From contig NC_064679.1 in assembly GCF_023278565.1 (NCBI RefSeq), positions 4,278,001 through 4,342,000 of the forward strand: DNA of 64,000 nucleotides. Reading direction: 5' to 3'. The stretch comes from Colletotrichum lupini. Its lineage: Eukaryota > Ascomycota > Sordariomycetes > Glomerellales > Glomerellaceae. Positions 37,681 to 51,509 of the stretch are shown here, piece by piece. Made by a program: the position numbers and the translations under genes. Positions within the stretch are counted from its first letter, which is position 1, and every line of letters starts with the position of its first letter. Below the pieces are notes generated by a model. That model worked only from the letters and a program-made list of their open reading frames with translations. It made no database searches and was not told where the DNA came from.

Positions 37681-39754
37681 CTAATTAGTAGTTAAATTCT
37701 ATTATTATAAATCGGTAAGGTATCTCGCTACGTAGAAGAGACGACCTCTTAATACCGCACGGGATAAGAGATTCGTACTAATTAACCTTATAGAAGTAGA
37801 CGAAAAAGGAGGCGATTTTCGAATACTATACGGAATCGAGTAATTATAACCCTTTACTACTTACGAGAGGTCGACGTCTATTACGTTAAACTACGCTAGT
37901 TAACGGAACCGCTTAGGTAATTAGTATTTTACCGTCGCCTTAAGTAGCCTTTTTTATTAAATAACTTCCCCGCAGCCGGCCCGCGATTAGAAATTAACTA
38001 GCTAAATTAGTAAAAAGAATTCCCCGTACGACGACTACTTACCTAATTAACTAGCGCGACGAACGGGCTTAATAATACGGTATAAAAGAGTATTACGCAA
38101 TTAAAAAAGGGGATCTCTAAACGTAAATATTCTTACTTAGCGACGAAAGTGACCTTATAGGAGTTATTAAGCTAAGAGATTTACGGTATATAGAAAAGTC
38201 TACTACTACGGGGATTTTATAAGTATGCCCTTAAGCCCGCAATCTAAACGACCTCTTTATAGCTCCCTTAACTACCCCCCGGGTATTACTTAGGAATATA
38301 GTATAGGGGACGGTCTAACGAGGGAGGAGGGGATTTAGAGGTCCTAATAGTATTAAGTTAAGAGTATTACGGATCTCGGAGATTAACCTAGGAAAAAAGC
38401 GGCTACCCTAAAGTAGTCCTATGACCTCCCGCTAGAGTTATTATTAGCTTAAGAAAAGGCTAAAAAAACGAGGATCTAAGGGAAAAGAAAAGAATTCTCT
38501 AAAGGGCCGCTAAAGGGCTTCTTTTTATACTAGCTTATAATATAAAATTACTAATTTTAAGAAATCGGTAACTAGTAAAGATCCCGAGACTAATTACTAT
38601 ATCTTATTACGGTAATATAAACGTCTGCCGCTACTATTATTAAAAGGAACTACTAGAACCTACCCTTTTATACTAAACGAAAAGGAGGATCTTAGTAAGT
38701 ATAATAGCTAGCGATCTAGAAGGGTAGTAGTAATCGTTAGAAATAATAAAAACGAGAGTAGTAGCGAGACGGCGAGAGGAAGCGGGAATCTCTTAGACCC
38801 CGATAAATTCGTCGGGTAGTAAAAGTACGGATTTACTACGACTAGCGCGCGGATTAGATATATCCCTATTAAGATTAAATACGCTAATAACTACTAATAT
38901 AAATATAAGCTAAAGTACGACCCTTAGTAAGTTAAGGTAAAAAAGAAGAGGACGAAACCCGATCCTAAATAGAATCCTAATCCCTTATAAGTAGGTAAAT
39001 ATTAACCCGGACTATTAGGGGACGTAAATATATAAAATCGCGGATTAGCCTAATAGCGAGTAAATTAACGCGGTATTAATCTATTTAACTAAGGTTTATA
39101 AAAAAAAGGGGCTATAGGGGTAACCCCTATTTTATAAGATCGTAGACGACCTTAGCTATTAACTAGACGAATAGTTCGTAAGCGCAAGCCTAGGAATTGC
39201 GAAAGCGGTTAATAAATTTTTTTATAAGCGAGGGGTACTACTAACGCAATTATAATCGCAAGAACCTTACGAAATCCTAATAGCAACGATTACGGAAGAG
39301 GAATTCGTAATATAGACCTAGGCATAAGTCGATAGGGCGTATAATCGCTTTAACGAATTTAGAAAAAAGGTAAACGACCTAGATTTCCTTCTTATAATTA
39401 CTAATAGCAATCTATCGTTATAGAAGGATATATAGAGGCAAAATATAGTACTAGAAGTACGATAATTAATAATTCTACCTATTTCGATCTATAGCTCGTC
39501 GCCGCTACTAATACGAAATTCGGTACTAATCGGCTAGTAAGAAAGGAAGTAAACTACCCGAAGTTATTAATAATACGTAGTAACGTAGGGATCGTATATA
39601 AATACCGAAAATCTAATAGTAAATACGAAGTAGTTTATAAACCTTAAAAAGATCTTCCTAAAAGAGAAATTGTACTCTAGGGGGAAGTATGAGGTCTTAT
39701 AAAAAACCCTAACGATGTTTTATAATTATTACGAAAAAGTCGGAATTAGGGAAC

Positions 39755-39956
39755 TATCGGATTAGAAGTCTAATTCGACCGCGGCATATAGCCGACTGCG
39801 CAGGGGCTAATTAGGGGCCCTATTTATAATTATTATAGCTAGCCTAACCTACGGTTAGAACCTCCTTTTTATACCTACGCAGATATCTAGATAGTTTAAT
39901 TAATCTCTTTATTAACTACGGTTCGAACTAACTACCTTATAATAGGGATACTAACA
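39755..39956 (+). repeat. Copia LTR 2 (internal) of the three-LTR structure, 202 bp
   Basis: Starts TATCGGATTAG directly after GGAAC within internal Copia sequence and ends GGATACTAACA. The same leader sequence follows as after LTR 1. Confidence 0.9.
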
Positions 39957-42900
39957 TTAATTAGTAGTTAAATTCTATTATTATAAATCGGTAAGGCATC
40001 TCGCTACGTAGAAGAGACGACTTCTTAATACCGCACGGGATAGGAGATTTATATTAATTAACCTTATAGAAGTAGATAAAAAAAGAGGCGATTTTTAAAT
40101 ACCGTACGGAATTGAGTAATCGTAGCCCTTTATTACTTATAAGAGGTCGACGTTTATTATATTAAACTACGCTAGTCGATAGAACTACTTAGGTAACTAG
40201 TATTTCGCCGTCGCTTTAAGTAGCCTTTTTTACTAAATAACTTCCCCGCGGCCGGCCCGTAATTAAAAATTAACTAGCTAAATTAGTAAAAGGAATTCCT
40301 TATATAACGACTACCCGCCTAATCAACTAACGCAACGAACGGGCTTAATAATATAATATAAAAAAGCACTACGCGATTAAAAAAGGGGATCTCTAAACGT
40401 AAATATTCTTACTTAGTAACGAAAGTAACCCTATAGGAGTTATTAAGCTAAGAGATTTACGGTATATAGAAAAGTCTACTACTATAGGGATTTTATAAGT
40501 ACGCCCTTAAGCCCGCGATCTAGACAACCTCCTCATAGCTCCCTTAACTACCCCCCGGGTATTACTTAGGAATATAGTATAGGGGACGGTTTAACGAAGG
40601 AAGAGGGGATTTAGAAGTCCTAATAGTATCGAGTTAAGAGTATTACGGATCTCGGAGATTAACTTAAAAAAAAGGCGGCTACCCTAAAGTAGTCCTACGA
40701 CCTCCCGCTAGAGTTACTATTAGCCTAAGAAAAGGCTAAAAAGACGAGGATCTAAAAAAAAAAAAAAGAATCTTTTAAAGGGCCGCTAAAGGGCTTCTTT
40801 TTATACTAGCTTACGGCATAAAATTACTAATTTTAAGAAATCGGTAACTAGTAAAGATCCTAAGACTAATTACTATATCTTACTATAGTAATATAAACGT
40901 CTACCGCTACTATTATTAAAAAGAACTACTAGAACCTACCCTTTTATACTAAATAAAAAGGAGGATCTTAGTAGGTATAATAGCTAGCGATTTAAAAGGG
41001 TAGTAGTAATTATTAAAAATAATAAAAACGAGAGTAGTAGCGAGACGGCGAGAAGAAGTAGGAATCTCCTAGACCCCGATAAATTCGTTAAGTAGCGAAA
41101 GTACGGATTTACTACGACCGGCGCGTAAATTAGATATATCCCTATTAAAATTAAATACGCTAGTAACCGCTAATATGGGTATAAGCTAGAACACGACCCT
41201 TAGTAAGTTAGGGTAAGAAAGAAGAGGACGAAACCCGATCCTAGATAGAATCCTAATCCTTTATAAGTAAGTAAATATTAACCCGGACTATTAGGGGACG
41301 TGGATATATAGAATCGCGAATTAGCCTAACGGCGAGTAAATTAACGCGGTATTAATCTATTTAACTAAGGTCTACGAGAAAAAGGGGCTATAGGGGTAAC
41401 CCCTATTCTATAAGATCGCAGACGACCTTAGCTATTAACTAGATAAATAGTTCGTAAGCGCAAGCCTAGGAATCGTAAAAGCGGTTAATAAATTCCTCTA
41501 TAAGCAAGGGGTACTACTAGCGCAATTATAATCGCAAGAACCTTACGAAATCTTAATAATAACGATTATAGAGGAGGAATTCGTAACATAGACCTAAGCA
41601 TAAGTCGATAGGGCGTATAATCGCTTTAACGAATTTAGAAAAAGGGTAAACGACCTAGATTTCCTTCTTATAATTACTAATAGCAATCTATCGTTGTAGA
41701 AGGATATATAGAGGCAAAATATAGTATTAGAAGTACGATAATTAATAATTCTGCCTATTTCGATCTATAGCTCGTCGCCGTTACTAATACGAAATTCGGT
41801 ACTAATCGGCTAGTAAGAAAGGAGGTAGACTACTTAAAGTTATTAATAGTACGTAGCGACGCAGGGATCGTATATAAATATTAAAAATCTAGCAGTAAAT
41901 ACGAGGTAGTTTATAAACCTTAAAAAGATCTTCCCAAAAGAGAAATTGTACTCTAGGGGGAAGTATAAGGTCTTATAAAAAACCCTAACGATATTTTACG
42001 ATTACTACGAAAAAGTCGGAATTAGGGAACACTAGTACTATTTAGTAGTTAATATCGTACTCGTAGGCAAAGCCTCTAATTATTACTACGAAGCGGTACG
42101 TAATCTCGATCGAAACGACTTTCTTAGTATAATTAACGCAATCCGAAGCCGCTTCGAGACCTATAATAAGAACCTAGAGCTCCTATCTAAGCTACGAGCG
42201 ATTTTTTTATATTTATAGCTAGGATAATAGAGGGCAAATCGTAAGTAAAAATCCTCGAAGAGCTTATCGATCGAATTAATAAGCTAGCGAAAACCTAGCT
42301 AAATAAGGGGATTAACGAGCGGAAAGTTAGATATCTCTATACCGTAGTCTAGCGCGTTTTAAAAATAAAAATAACTCTATACTAAGCACCCGAAAACTAC
42401 GAGACGCTTTACTCAAGGCTAAGATCTAGCTTTAATATTAAAGTAAGAATGCCGCGCTAAACCTACCTCTAGGTATACGACGGCCCTTACTAGTAGTATT
42501 AAGTCGACTAAATATATAATAAAAAAAGAAAGGAAGCTAGGTACGGTAATTGCTAGTAGGGAATCCTAGATTCGTTAAATAAGCAGAGATTTAACTCGTA
42601 AGTAGGGTAACGGAAGAAGTAGTATTTTATTTATAAAAAGGATAAATATTAGTTAAGTAACTACTCCGAGGAAAAGCGTACTAAATCGTACGAACAATAT
42701 AGAAAATCGAGGGTAGTAAATAGTAAAACTAGCCCTTATCGATTTAACTAATTCCTCGTTATATATAAGGGCAGATCCGGGGGTACAGAACCTAGCGAAA
42801 GTAGCTAATTTAGCGGCCTAAAGTACCCGCACCCTATAAGAGATTCGGAAGATAAGGAAGATCTTACCCCCTATACCGACGAATTAGATTATAACGAAGT

Positions 42901-45900
42901 CGACGATATTAACTACTCTTTTTTCGCCCCGTTAGCCTCGGGAGGATATATGAGGCTAAACGAATAAAAAGTAGTAAAAGCCCTTAATAAGTAGGCTTTT
43001 ATTTACGGATAGTAAGGGAAGGTCCCTTAGATAACGGATATAGAGGTAGGTAAAAGGACGAATCTAATAGCGCAGAATTCTACTCTCTTAATATCTAAAG
43101 AAAAGAGATAGGGTACTAAGTAATTCTAGGGGTAGCTAGAGGGGTCCTTTTTATACTACTTAGATCACTCGAATACTAAGCTCGTATAGGCATTCTACGC
43201 GAACAAAAGGTACGGCCTAAATAATTTCTATAAGATTATCCTAAATACTAGGGTATCGCAATAGTTAATAAGAGGAAAAGGGTAATTCTAGGCGCTATAG
43301 AAAATCGCACTAGTAATGCTTAATACGTTAATAATAGGTATTACGAGAATTAGCTTCGGCCTAAGTAAGGAAATCGTCGCCCTAGGTACGGTAGAAATAG
43401 AGACGCACTTCGGAACGATAACTTTCTATATCCTGCCCATTAATACCCCATTTTTCTTATATTTAAAAAATATGGATCGACTAGGTATTATATTCGATAA
43501 TACGAGGAACAGAATCTCTAGCCGTAAGTACTTTAAAATAGTCGAACGACGATAGGGGTACGCGTTTATAAAGCTTACTAACGATACGAAGTCGATTAAT
43601 TACTTAACGAAAAGTAAGCTTAAACGACTATATTAGAGATTTAGCTACCCGTCGGTCGCGAGGCTATATAACCTCTTAAAGCATTTAGGTAATAATAATA
43701 TTAAAATAGGGGCGCTAGAGTAGTTAATAAAAGTATATTACTAATACTAAATAAATACGCAGAGCCTACGCAGATTTAAATTTAAATTGCGTAATAAGCT
43801 TAACTTTAATTAGGAGATCGTCGTTAATATCTTCTACTTAAATAGTCGACCGGTCCTATATATAATCGACGAGGCTATATTATTCTAAGTAGGGTAATTC
43901 CTACGGGATCTATAAGTAAAAATAGTATAGGTAGCTCTACGAAAAAGCTAGATCGATATATACTAGGGACCGCTAGACAGTATTAGAACCGACGCTAGTA
44001 CTAGTTTTAAGTTAGTAGAATTTAAGGAAAATGCGACGGCCTACGGTATATAGTTAAAAGTCGTGCCCGTCGAAGCGTATTATAGTATTAAAAAGGTAGA
44101 AAGGGCGCACTAGTAGTTAAAAAGAGCGTTTAAAATTATTAAAAAGGAAAATCCCGATTCTGACGACGACGAATGCTTTTAGACGGCACTTAAATGCTAT
44201 AACGATACTATAGGGCCTAACGGGCTCATACCGACGTTTTTAGTATTTAGAGTATATTTAAGAACGACCTTAGCCTTACTACCGTCGCTAAATATAAGCT
44301 AGCGAGCTTAAGTAGTTAAAAAAGTAATGCGGGTACTGCGCGAGGTAAGTATAAAAAAATAAGTTAATAAGGTAATTACTACGCGCAATGGGCCCGATAT
44401 AGGGGTTAATTTAAATATGCCCCTAAATTCGGATATACGAGTATAGCGCAAAATCACTTAATAATAAGCTAGGCTATATAAATTAATTTCTATTAATAAG
44501 CGTTCTTACGTAGTCGCGAGAGATTGCGACTAGTTACTCGAGGTATTAATTACGGTAGTTAGATTATATTATATAGATCCTATTAAGGTAATTTCTAGCC
44601 TATAAAAAGAAGAAGAGCTAGGGGAAGCTATATAACCCGTAGCAGAGGTATAGGAAATTATCCTTAACAAAATCGTCGTAGTAGTACTAATAGACGACGA
44701 GGAAAAGGAAATTGCTAAAAGGGTACTAATACGTCGCGGGAGACTACGACGGTAAGTACTAACGCGGCAATTTATTACTAGCGACGAGGTAATTAATACC
44801 TTTTATATAGTAAAAAAGAAAGCCGATTTCGAGCTAGTAATTAAACTACGTAAGGAAGGCGTAATTATAACTACTAAAAAGCCGTATAAGGGATTAGATC
44901 TTATCGAAATAGATACTCTGCGCGATCGAGAGGTCTATCGATTTATCCTTTACGATTTAGAAAAGTATATAAACCTCTATATATTTAAATCGCAAATAGT
45001 TCGTAAAATTAAAAGAAAAGGAATACCCTAACCGTACGAGAAGTTTAGATACGTAATTTAGGGGTACGGCGACGTTAAAAAGGCGACGCTACTTATATAA
45101 TCGCTTACTATATAGCGCTATAGCTAACGATTAATAATAGTACTAATAGTATTACTACGGAAAAAGGGATACGAGATTTAGAGCCGTAATATTACCTAAG
45201 CATATACCTAATCGGCCATAGGGCTTATAAGGAAAATCCTAGCCTATTTACTAAAGGAAATAGCTAGTAAGTACTTAGAAAGTACGATTATTAAAGTGCT
45301 TAAGCTACTATATAGGCTCGCAGAATCGGGTACTTATTAATAGGCTACTTACTACGATTTTTATATTAATTAACTATTAATAGTTACCTCTATATACGAC
45401 CCGTGCTTACTAGTCGCGGAGTACGAAAGCGACTAATTTAGGATTATCGGAATATAAACCGACGATATATTAGGCCTATCCGATATTAACTTTATAAAAA
45501 AAGAGGATAAGGAGCTTTAGAAAGCGGGCTTCGTAGCGAAGCTAAAAGAGGTCTTTATAATAAATACCCCCCTAGTATTTAACGGCGGGATTTTTATAAT
45601 CGAAGGGGAAATCGTCGTTTTTTAGTAAAAAGGGTAGGGCGAGAAGATTAACCTCGTCGACCCGAACATAATTAATATTAAAAAGCGGTATAAGGCTAAG
45701 CTTATATAAGGGGTATATATTACGAGTATTTATTAGCCCGAAATAACTTTTAACTATACTAGGGTAGCGCAAGCTATAGATCTAACTAAACGAGACGTCG
45801 AGGTACTTAATAAGCGGCTTAAGTAGTAATAAACGAATCTCGATCGAGGTCTCGTTTACTACCCAATCGACCTTATGATTAATAAGCTCTACGTCTTCGT

Positions 45901-46521
45901 TAATAGGTTATTTACGAATAATAACGACCTTACTTCGTAATTAGGGTATATTATTATCCTAGCTAACGAGAGTATGGGCGAGAGCGAATTTACTATATAT
46001 AGTAATATAATCTACTACTCGTTAACTAAAAGTAAGCGGGTAACGAGAAGTATATTAGCGTTAGAGGTCTATAATATAGTTAACGGCGTTAACCTCTTTT
46101 ATACGATTTTAACGACGCTAAGGAAGATTACCGATCGAATTAGCCTTCTACCTATTTTAACGGTTATTTATACTAATTCTTACTCGCTATACGAATGCCT
46201 TATTAAATTAGGAACGACGAAGGAAAAGAGGCTTATAATCGATATTATAGCCCTTAGGTAATCGTACGAAAGGCGCGAGATACTTAAGATCCGTTAGATT
46301 AATAATAAAAATAACCTCGTAGACGCTTTTATAAAAGTAGTACTAAATAAGGGATTAAAGTAATTTGTAAGTAGTAGAAAAGTTACTGTACGAATAGAGG
46401 GATGGGTTATATAAAAAGAATAGAGAAAAGGGGGAAAAGGAAACGACTTAGTAAACGGGCCCGAGGTCGAATTATACCTCTAACTATAGTAGTTAAATCG
46501 ATAAAAAAAAGAGAAAGTTAG

Positions 46522-46723
46522 TATCGGATTAGAAGTCTAATTCGACCGCGGTATATAGCCGACTACGCAGGGGCTAATTAGGGGCCCTATTTATAATTAT
46601 CGTAGCTAGCCCAACCTATAGTTAGAACCTCCTTTTTATACCTACGTAGATATTTATATAGTTTAATTAATCTCTTCGTTAACTACGGTTCGAACTAACT
46701 ACCCTGTAATAGGGATACTAACA
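46522..46723 (+). repeat. Copia LTR 3 of the three-LTR structure, 202 bp
   Basis: Starts TATCGGATTAG, ends GGATACTAACA and is followed by TTTTC (46724-46728), matching the duplication before LTR 1. Confidence 0.9.
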
Positions 46724-46728
46724 TTTTC

Positions 46729-47285
46729 TAATAAACATATTCATTGCTAGATGTAGATAGGAAGCGCGACCCGGGTCTAGGAAATGATCGCAAGTCTTTA
46801 ACACTAAATACCTTACGAATATTATTCATTGTGTAATGCTTAAGGGTGTGGCTCAAAGATACCGAAACATGCAGCAGTCCACAAGTACGACCATTGTAGC
46901 AAGTGCGACTTTCATTTGGTGTCCTATGTCATACATCCGGGGAAATCATGTTGTTGTCGCGTAATTGTCCTTTTCGGTTCTGTTTTGGGGGCGACAGCGA
47001 TGAGTTCGAAAATAGACTCAAGCATGCCCTTGTTCCGCTCGAAACACCAGGGCAGAGTGAAAAGATGAGCTTACGTCAAAGTGCCGACAAAGAGTTTGAT
47101 CAAGCTGTAGCTTGCAGCTGATAGACCGGTAGTCTTTATTTCGTGCCAGCCAGATTCCAGCCCACTAAAATCGTAAAAGAGATGGCAGGAACCGTTTACA
47201 TATACTTAGTATCAAGTTGTGGTTTACATCGTGTGCCTTGCCTCATTTTGTGCCCTTGTGGTTTTCGTTGTGACTCAACTCAGCT
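46729..47285. other. gene-free stretch between Copia block and regulator gene
   Basis: Unique DNA after the Copia block and downstream of the stop of the minus-strand regulator. Short open frames have no recognised domain. Confidence 0.5.
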
Positions 47286-50140
47286 TCACACCGCTCTCTG
47301 TATGTCTTGTCGGCGATCTAGAAGGTCTGGAGGATAACCTTTAGCTTGTGACTCGAGAATGATCGACATCTCCTTAGCCATCCTCGAGACCGAGGACCCG
47401 GTTGCCATGATCCGCGACGCTTCTTTATACAAACGAGGCACGCTGCGGCCGCTGTGCAGGAGACCGACCCCAGCAATGTGAGGTCTTTTATGATTTCTGA
47501 CCTCCAACCAGCCGTTCAAAACATCTATGTCAACGACTTGGTCGAGTCGGATGATCTCCGTATTGGATGTTCCGGTGCTGGCCCCACTTCCGGCGGAATT
47601 AGGATCTTGTTGCTAAAAAACATCTGCGTACACCACCATGTAGAGCACGCAGATCAAGACGCTAAGGATGTCGAGTACTGTTGCCACTCTCATAGTGCGA
47701 AAGTATTGAAGAACCTGCGCTGCGTAGTACAAGCAGTGTCTTGCTCTGCTGACATTCTGCGGTATGATGTTCAACAGTTCGGACCGGGCTTTGCTGTGAC
47801 CTGCATCTGTCGTCTGCCATTTGCCGTAGGGATTGAGTAGCCGCAACGGTGTGACTGAGCAAATGCAAAGGACTCGGGAGAGCAAAGCAAAGTCATTCGA
47901 GTTGGTTCCGGCGTCCGTTTCGCGCAACATCTGAGAGCATCCTGCCTGGGACAAAGCATCGAAGGCTTTCTGGGAGAGCATCGTCCCCATTCCTAGAGCT
48001 AGACCGGGTTGACTAGCAGTACTGCCGACAGAGCCGAGTCCCATAGCTCGAAGCAGATCGCTCTCGGCAGCTTGCTGAACGATGGCCGAGAGCAGTATTG
48101 TAGACTTGGCCGGCTGCTCTAGACTCGCCGGCGCTACATCGCCGAGACCAACGCGTGCAAGTAGAGCACAAATAGTTAATGAAGGCTGCGGTGGCGGGAG
48201 AAGGTGCCACTGCTCGTGACTCGATGACCAGTACGCATCAGCTGTGGGTACCGGAGTTTGTAGCTCAGCAATTGGAGCAGAGGAGGAAGCATGAAGAATG
48301 TCGCCTGGAGACACTCCGACACTTTTTGTGTGTAAGTTTCGTAGCACGAGGGTAGTTCAGCGAAGGTGACTTACTCCAAGTGAAGTGTATGATCCTTCGT
48401 TTGGCTTCGGCTCGTATCCACTGGGACCATGCGTGGTTCGCGTCCTCAGCGGATGTATGCGTGTGCATCAAAGTGCCCTCTCGAGACAGCAGTTGGCGAC
48501 AAAGGGTGACGAGGATATTCCGGTAGAATTGCACCTCGATGACAATGCTCCGCTCACCCGAGAGCCACTGGCTTTGATGGAACAACAATAGAGATTGCGC
48601 ACAGGTCAAAACGTCATTGCTCGATAGCTCTTGAATCTGCAATTTATTGAATTGTCACATTAGTACCATGCCATGAAAAAAGCTCCAATGATGGGCCTTA
48701 CATCTCTTTTCAGCATGTGCTGGGCAATTAGCTGCAAACATGATCGTGATGGTGGTGCGCTAGGGAGTACCGACTGCCAAGACACAACACACTGAGTACC
48801 AGCTCCCACGTCTCGGGTGACGCCTGAAATGTCGGTTTATGTAACAAAGGCATTCGCGGATGAAAGTGATCAAAATACAATTGCATGTATGCATCAAGGT
48901 GTCGCAAAGATGGAAAGTTGGCGTCAAGCCCTTGGGCTTCGTGCTGTGGCAGTCGGGCTTTGATGGCTTGGAGCATGTATGCTCGCGTTTCTGCTGTCAT
49001 GGGAGGTACATGAGGAATGTACTCAGCGATCAAGATGTCTTCCTCCTCCGCTGTCAGGTTGCCTGGCTCAGTAATGACCTCAACGGCCTCTACACCTACT
49101 CTTTGTGTTGCTTTTGCACCGAAGCTATTTTGCACGCTCTGGTCATCCACAGGTTCAACGACGGTAGCCAAAGCAGTGTCTCCGAAGCAAAAGTCTGTTG
49201 ATGTCCCAACTCCGAGAGAAGTAGCCGGTGAGAAAGGAAACAGAAATTGGGCAGGGGTCAAGAGGGCGTCCCATAGGAGGTCTGGCTCGAGCGGAGGAGG
49301 GTCCGAGACGCAAGATTGCGAAGTAATAGGCTGCAAGTTCTGACAAGGCGGAGTAGGGGCAGGGGATACGTCGCCATCGGCTACAGGCTGCGCAACGAGG
49401 ATAGTCTCGTCATCGCCAGAAATTGGTTGGTATGAGCAGCGACGACCTTTGTTTGTGCAGTTGGTACAAGGTGCTGGCCTGCAACCATCGCAGCGTTGTT
49501 TAGCTTTGGCGCAGGCTTCGCACGCACGACGTTGGTCTCGTGAGAGATGACCGTCGTTGTTTTGCGTCCATTCAACGAGGACTGCAGTACCATGTGTGCG
49601 GACATGCCGTTTCAACGTGTCTCTTTTTCCCGCTGAAAGTCAGTCACAGACGTTACAGGAGAAGAACTGGACACAGCCTATCCAAGACACGGAGGATACA
49701 CACCTTCGAGAGAAGGCCCTCTTACAGATACTGCATGCGTGAGAACGACGGCCGGAGTGGCGGTCCAGATGTCGACTTAGATGCTCGCGCCGACGGAAGG
49801 TCTGCCCACATTCGGGACACAGCAGTGATGCGGAGGCGGAGGAGGAAGACGGGGAGGATGAGGGGCCGTTGCCGTCACCGACACCGTCGGCAGCGCCATC
49901 GTTATCGGCATTGCTACCTAGATTGGCAACTGCGGAGGTATGCGATCGCATGTTGAACAATTTATTGAGGTGTGAAATCTTGGTATGTCTGCGGAGCATG
50001 ATGGGGAATGTTGGGGTTCCGAGATACCGCGGCAGCGGCGGGGGTGGGGGATCCCGAAATATGTGGAGAATGGCGGCGGGGCCGTGAGGGTGGAGGGATG
50101 CCGATGAGAAACTCCCGTCTTGCACTCTACCAACCGCCAC
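47286..50140 (-). CDS. C2H2 + Zn2Cys6 fungal transcription factor
   Basis: Predicted regulator with two DNA-binding modules. Two C2H2 fingers (CPECGQTFRRREHLSRH and CSICKRAFSRR joined to DTLKRHVRTH) are completed only if exon 1 ends at 49704 and exon 2 starts at 49622. A Zn2Cys6 cluster (CEACAKAKQRCDGC then CTNCTNKGRRC) follows, then the fungal-specific factor domain (YFDHFHPRMPLLHKP). Other borders: intron 48637-48701, exon 48375-48636, intron 48305-48374, exon starting 48304. Near 48730-48800 either a ~66-bp intron or a 1-nt frameshift precedes LIAQHMLKRD; I cannot decide. A last intron ending in TTTTTTAG at about 47615 leads to the C-terminal exon, which stops at 47286. The start may be 50140, 49999 or 49951. 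Likely regulator of the neighbouring metabolic genes (inference). Confidence 0.75.
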
Positions 50141-50336
50141 CGCAACTCGCGAATGTCACAGAGGGCGGGACTCAGTTCGCCTACTCAATCAAGCTTAGTC
50201 CCGTTCACATTAATAGATGGAACTGCCTCAAGCATGTCAAGAAGTCGTTAAAGCTGAGACGTTATGATAGGCGTTGTATTGCAAACTGCTCTGACGCCCC
50301 GATCTGACTTCTTTGTGTTACTTTATTTTGCAATGT

Positions 50337-51509
50337 TCAGAAAAGTATATCCGATGTACCCAGTTGCAGTGCAGTTACCTTGGAACCCGTCTCCTTCTCG
50401 ACCGCTTGCGTAGCTGGGCTTACATCCACCGTCCACGGCTTGATCGGCGCCTCATCGTGCAAACACCAGATCACCTTCTTTGGCTCTCCTAGAAGCTTCG
50501 ATACTTGCACCGCGAACTGCGCCGCAGATCCATCAAACGGTCTTCCGTTCAAGTTCGCCCGTCCAGCAATTGCTTGAATGAGCACGTCTGGCTGTGGTTG
50601 CACCGTCTTCAGTATTCCATCGTACCCGCCCAGATGTCCGTTCCACAGCAGTGTCTTGCCCTCCCCGAACAGGAAGTTGTACATTAGCTGCCCTCCGTCA
50701 AAGTGAGACATGCATTCCCTCGCCGGGCCGTTGACGTAGTCTACGAAAGAGCGCATGCCCGAGTCCATAGCATCGCGAGGCATGTGGTCGCCGATCTTGA
50801 GGAGGCCGTATTTCATACCGAATGTGATATCCAGTGTGCAAGCGTACTGGCTTGCTCCTCCAACATACTCCTTGCCTGTATCCATGATTGCAGGCACATC
50901 GGCATGCGAGCCACCAGGCATGAGACAGTGCAGTGAAGGCCAGACATGGACGGAGGCCGCGGCCAATCTAGCATCCGGAGCTGGAGGAGCGCCTGGTGGC
51001 CCAGGAGCGATGTCAACTTCACCACGAGCTGCAGCTTGACGGCACTTGAAAGGAAAAAGAGGGATGCGCTCGCCACCAGATACCGGGATCAACTGGTCCT
51101 CGGGCACTCCAGCTGACCGAAGGACGTTAATGGCTTCGCCGTTAGCAATAACATGTGCTCCGGTTTTGATTGCGATCCTATCGGCTCCGGGAAGACTAAA
51201 GGACACCTAGTGAGTCGGCTTGGTGGAAAAATAATAGCGACTGTAATGCGAATTAGTGTGACACTCACTGGTCAAAATGTGCGTGGGAGATGAAGACGTA
51301 ATCCGCTTCATCCACATCGTCGATAGCCAACACTTTGGGCAGAACATCTGGACGCTCCAGCCATGTGTCCAAGAAGATGATGAGACCGTTGACTTTCACG
51401 CGAAACGTCGTAGCACCTGGGTAATTAATGAGCCTAACGAATCTCGGCAGTAATTCAGAGACACTGAATGTGGCGGCAGCTTACCGAACCACTCGATTGT
51501 GGCATCCAT
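50337..51509 (-). CDS. metallo-beta-lactamase-fold hydrolase
   Basis: MBL-fold protein of 343 aa, UlaG/Lactamase_B_2 type. Three exons: 51485-51509, 51269-51416 and 50337-51195, with introns of 68 and 73 bp; phases agree and the sum is 344 codons. The first exon encodes only MDATIEWFG. Exon 2 gives ATTFRV, LDTW and the metal-binding HAHFDH, whose last His codon is split by intron 2 (acceptor TTTAG, 4 bases after a tempting ATG). Later metal ligands are probably in LHCLMPGGSHADV and the C-terminal LWNGHLGG region. Such enzymes hydrolyse esters, lactones or phosphodiesters; in fungal clusters they can act as thioesterase-like hydrolases. It lies between the regulator and the FAD monooxygenase, all on the minus strand. 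It looks intact. Confidence 0.85.

Larger units (their letters stand above)
37479..46723 (+). mobile_element. three-LTR Copia structure (copies 3a and 3b), RIP-degraded
   Basis: Plus-strand Copia DNA flanked as a whole by TTTTC (37474-37478 and 46724-46728). Order: LTR 37479-37680, 2074 bp of 5' internal sequence, LTR 39755-39956, a full internal region, LTR 46522-46723. In the full part, reading through stops gives the gag pre-integrase box (RFSYPSVARLYNLL, 43640-43690), integrase (VLYIIDEA at ~43851; VVPVEAYYSIKKVERAH at ~44062), reverse transcriptase TDDILGL (~45467) and RNase H (SLYECLIKLGTTKEKR, ~46180). The simplest origin is insertion of one element into another, followed by recombination between the two right LTRs. 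All frames carry stops. The gag start differs from copy 2. Confidence 0.9.

Noticed and set aside
43316..43555. 79-aa open frame in Copia copy 3b
   Set aside because: It is a chance stop-free stretch of a RIP-degraded polyprotein, not an independent gene.
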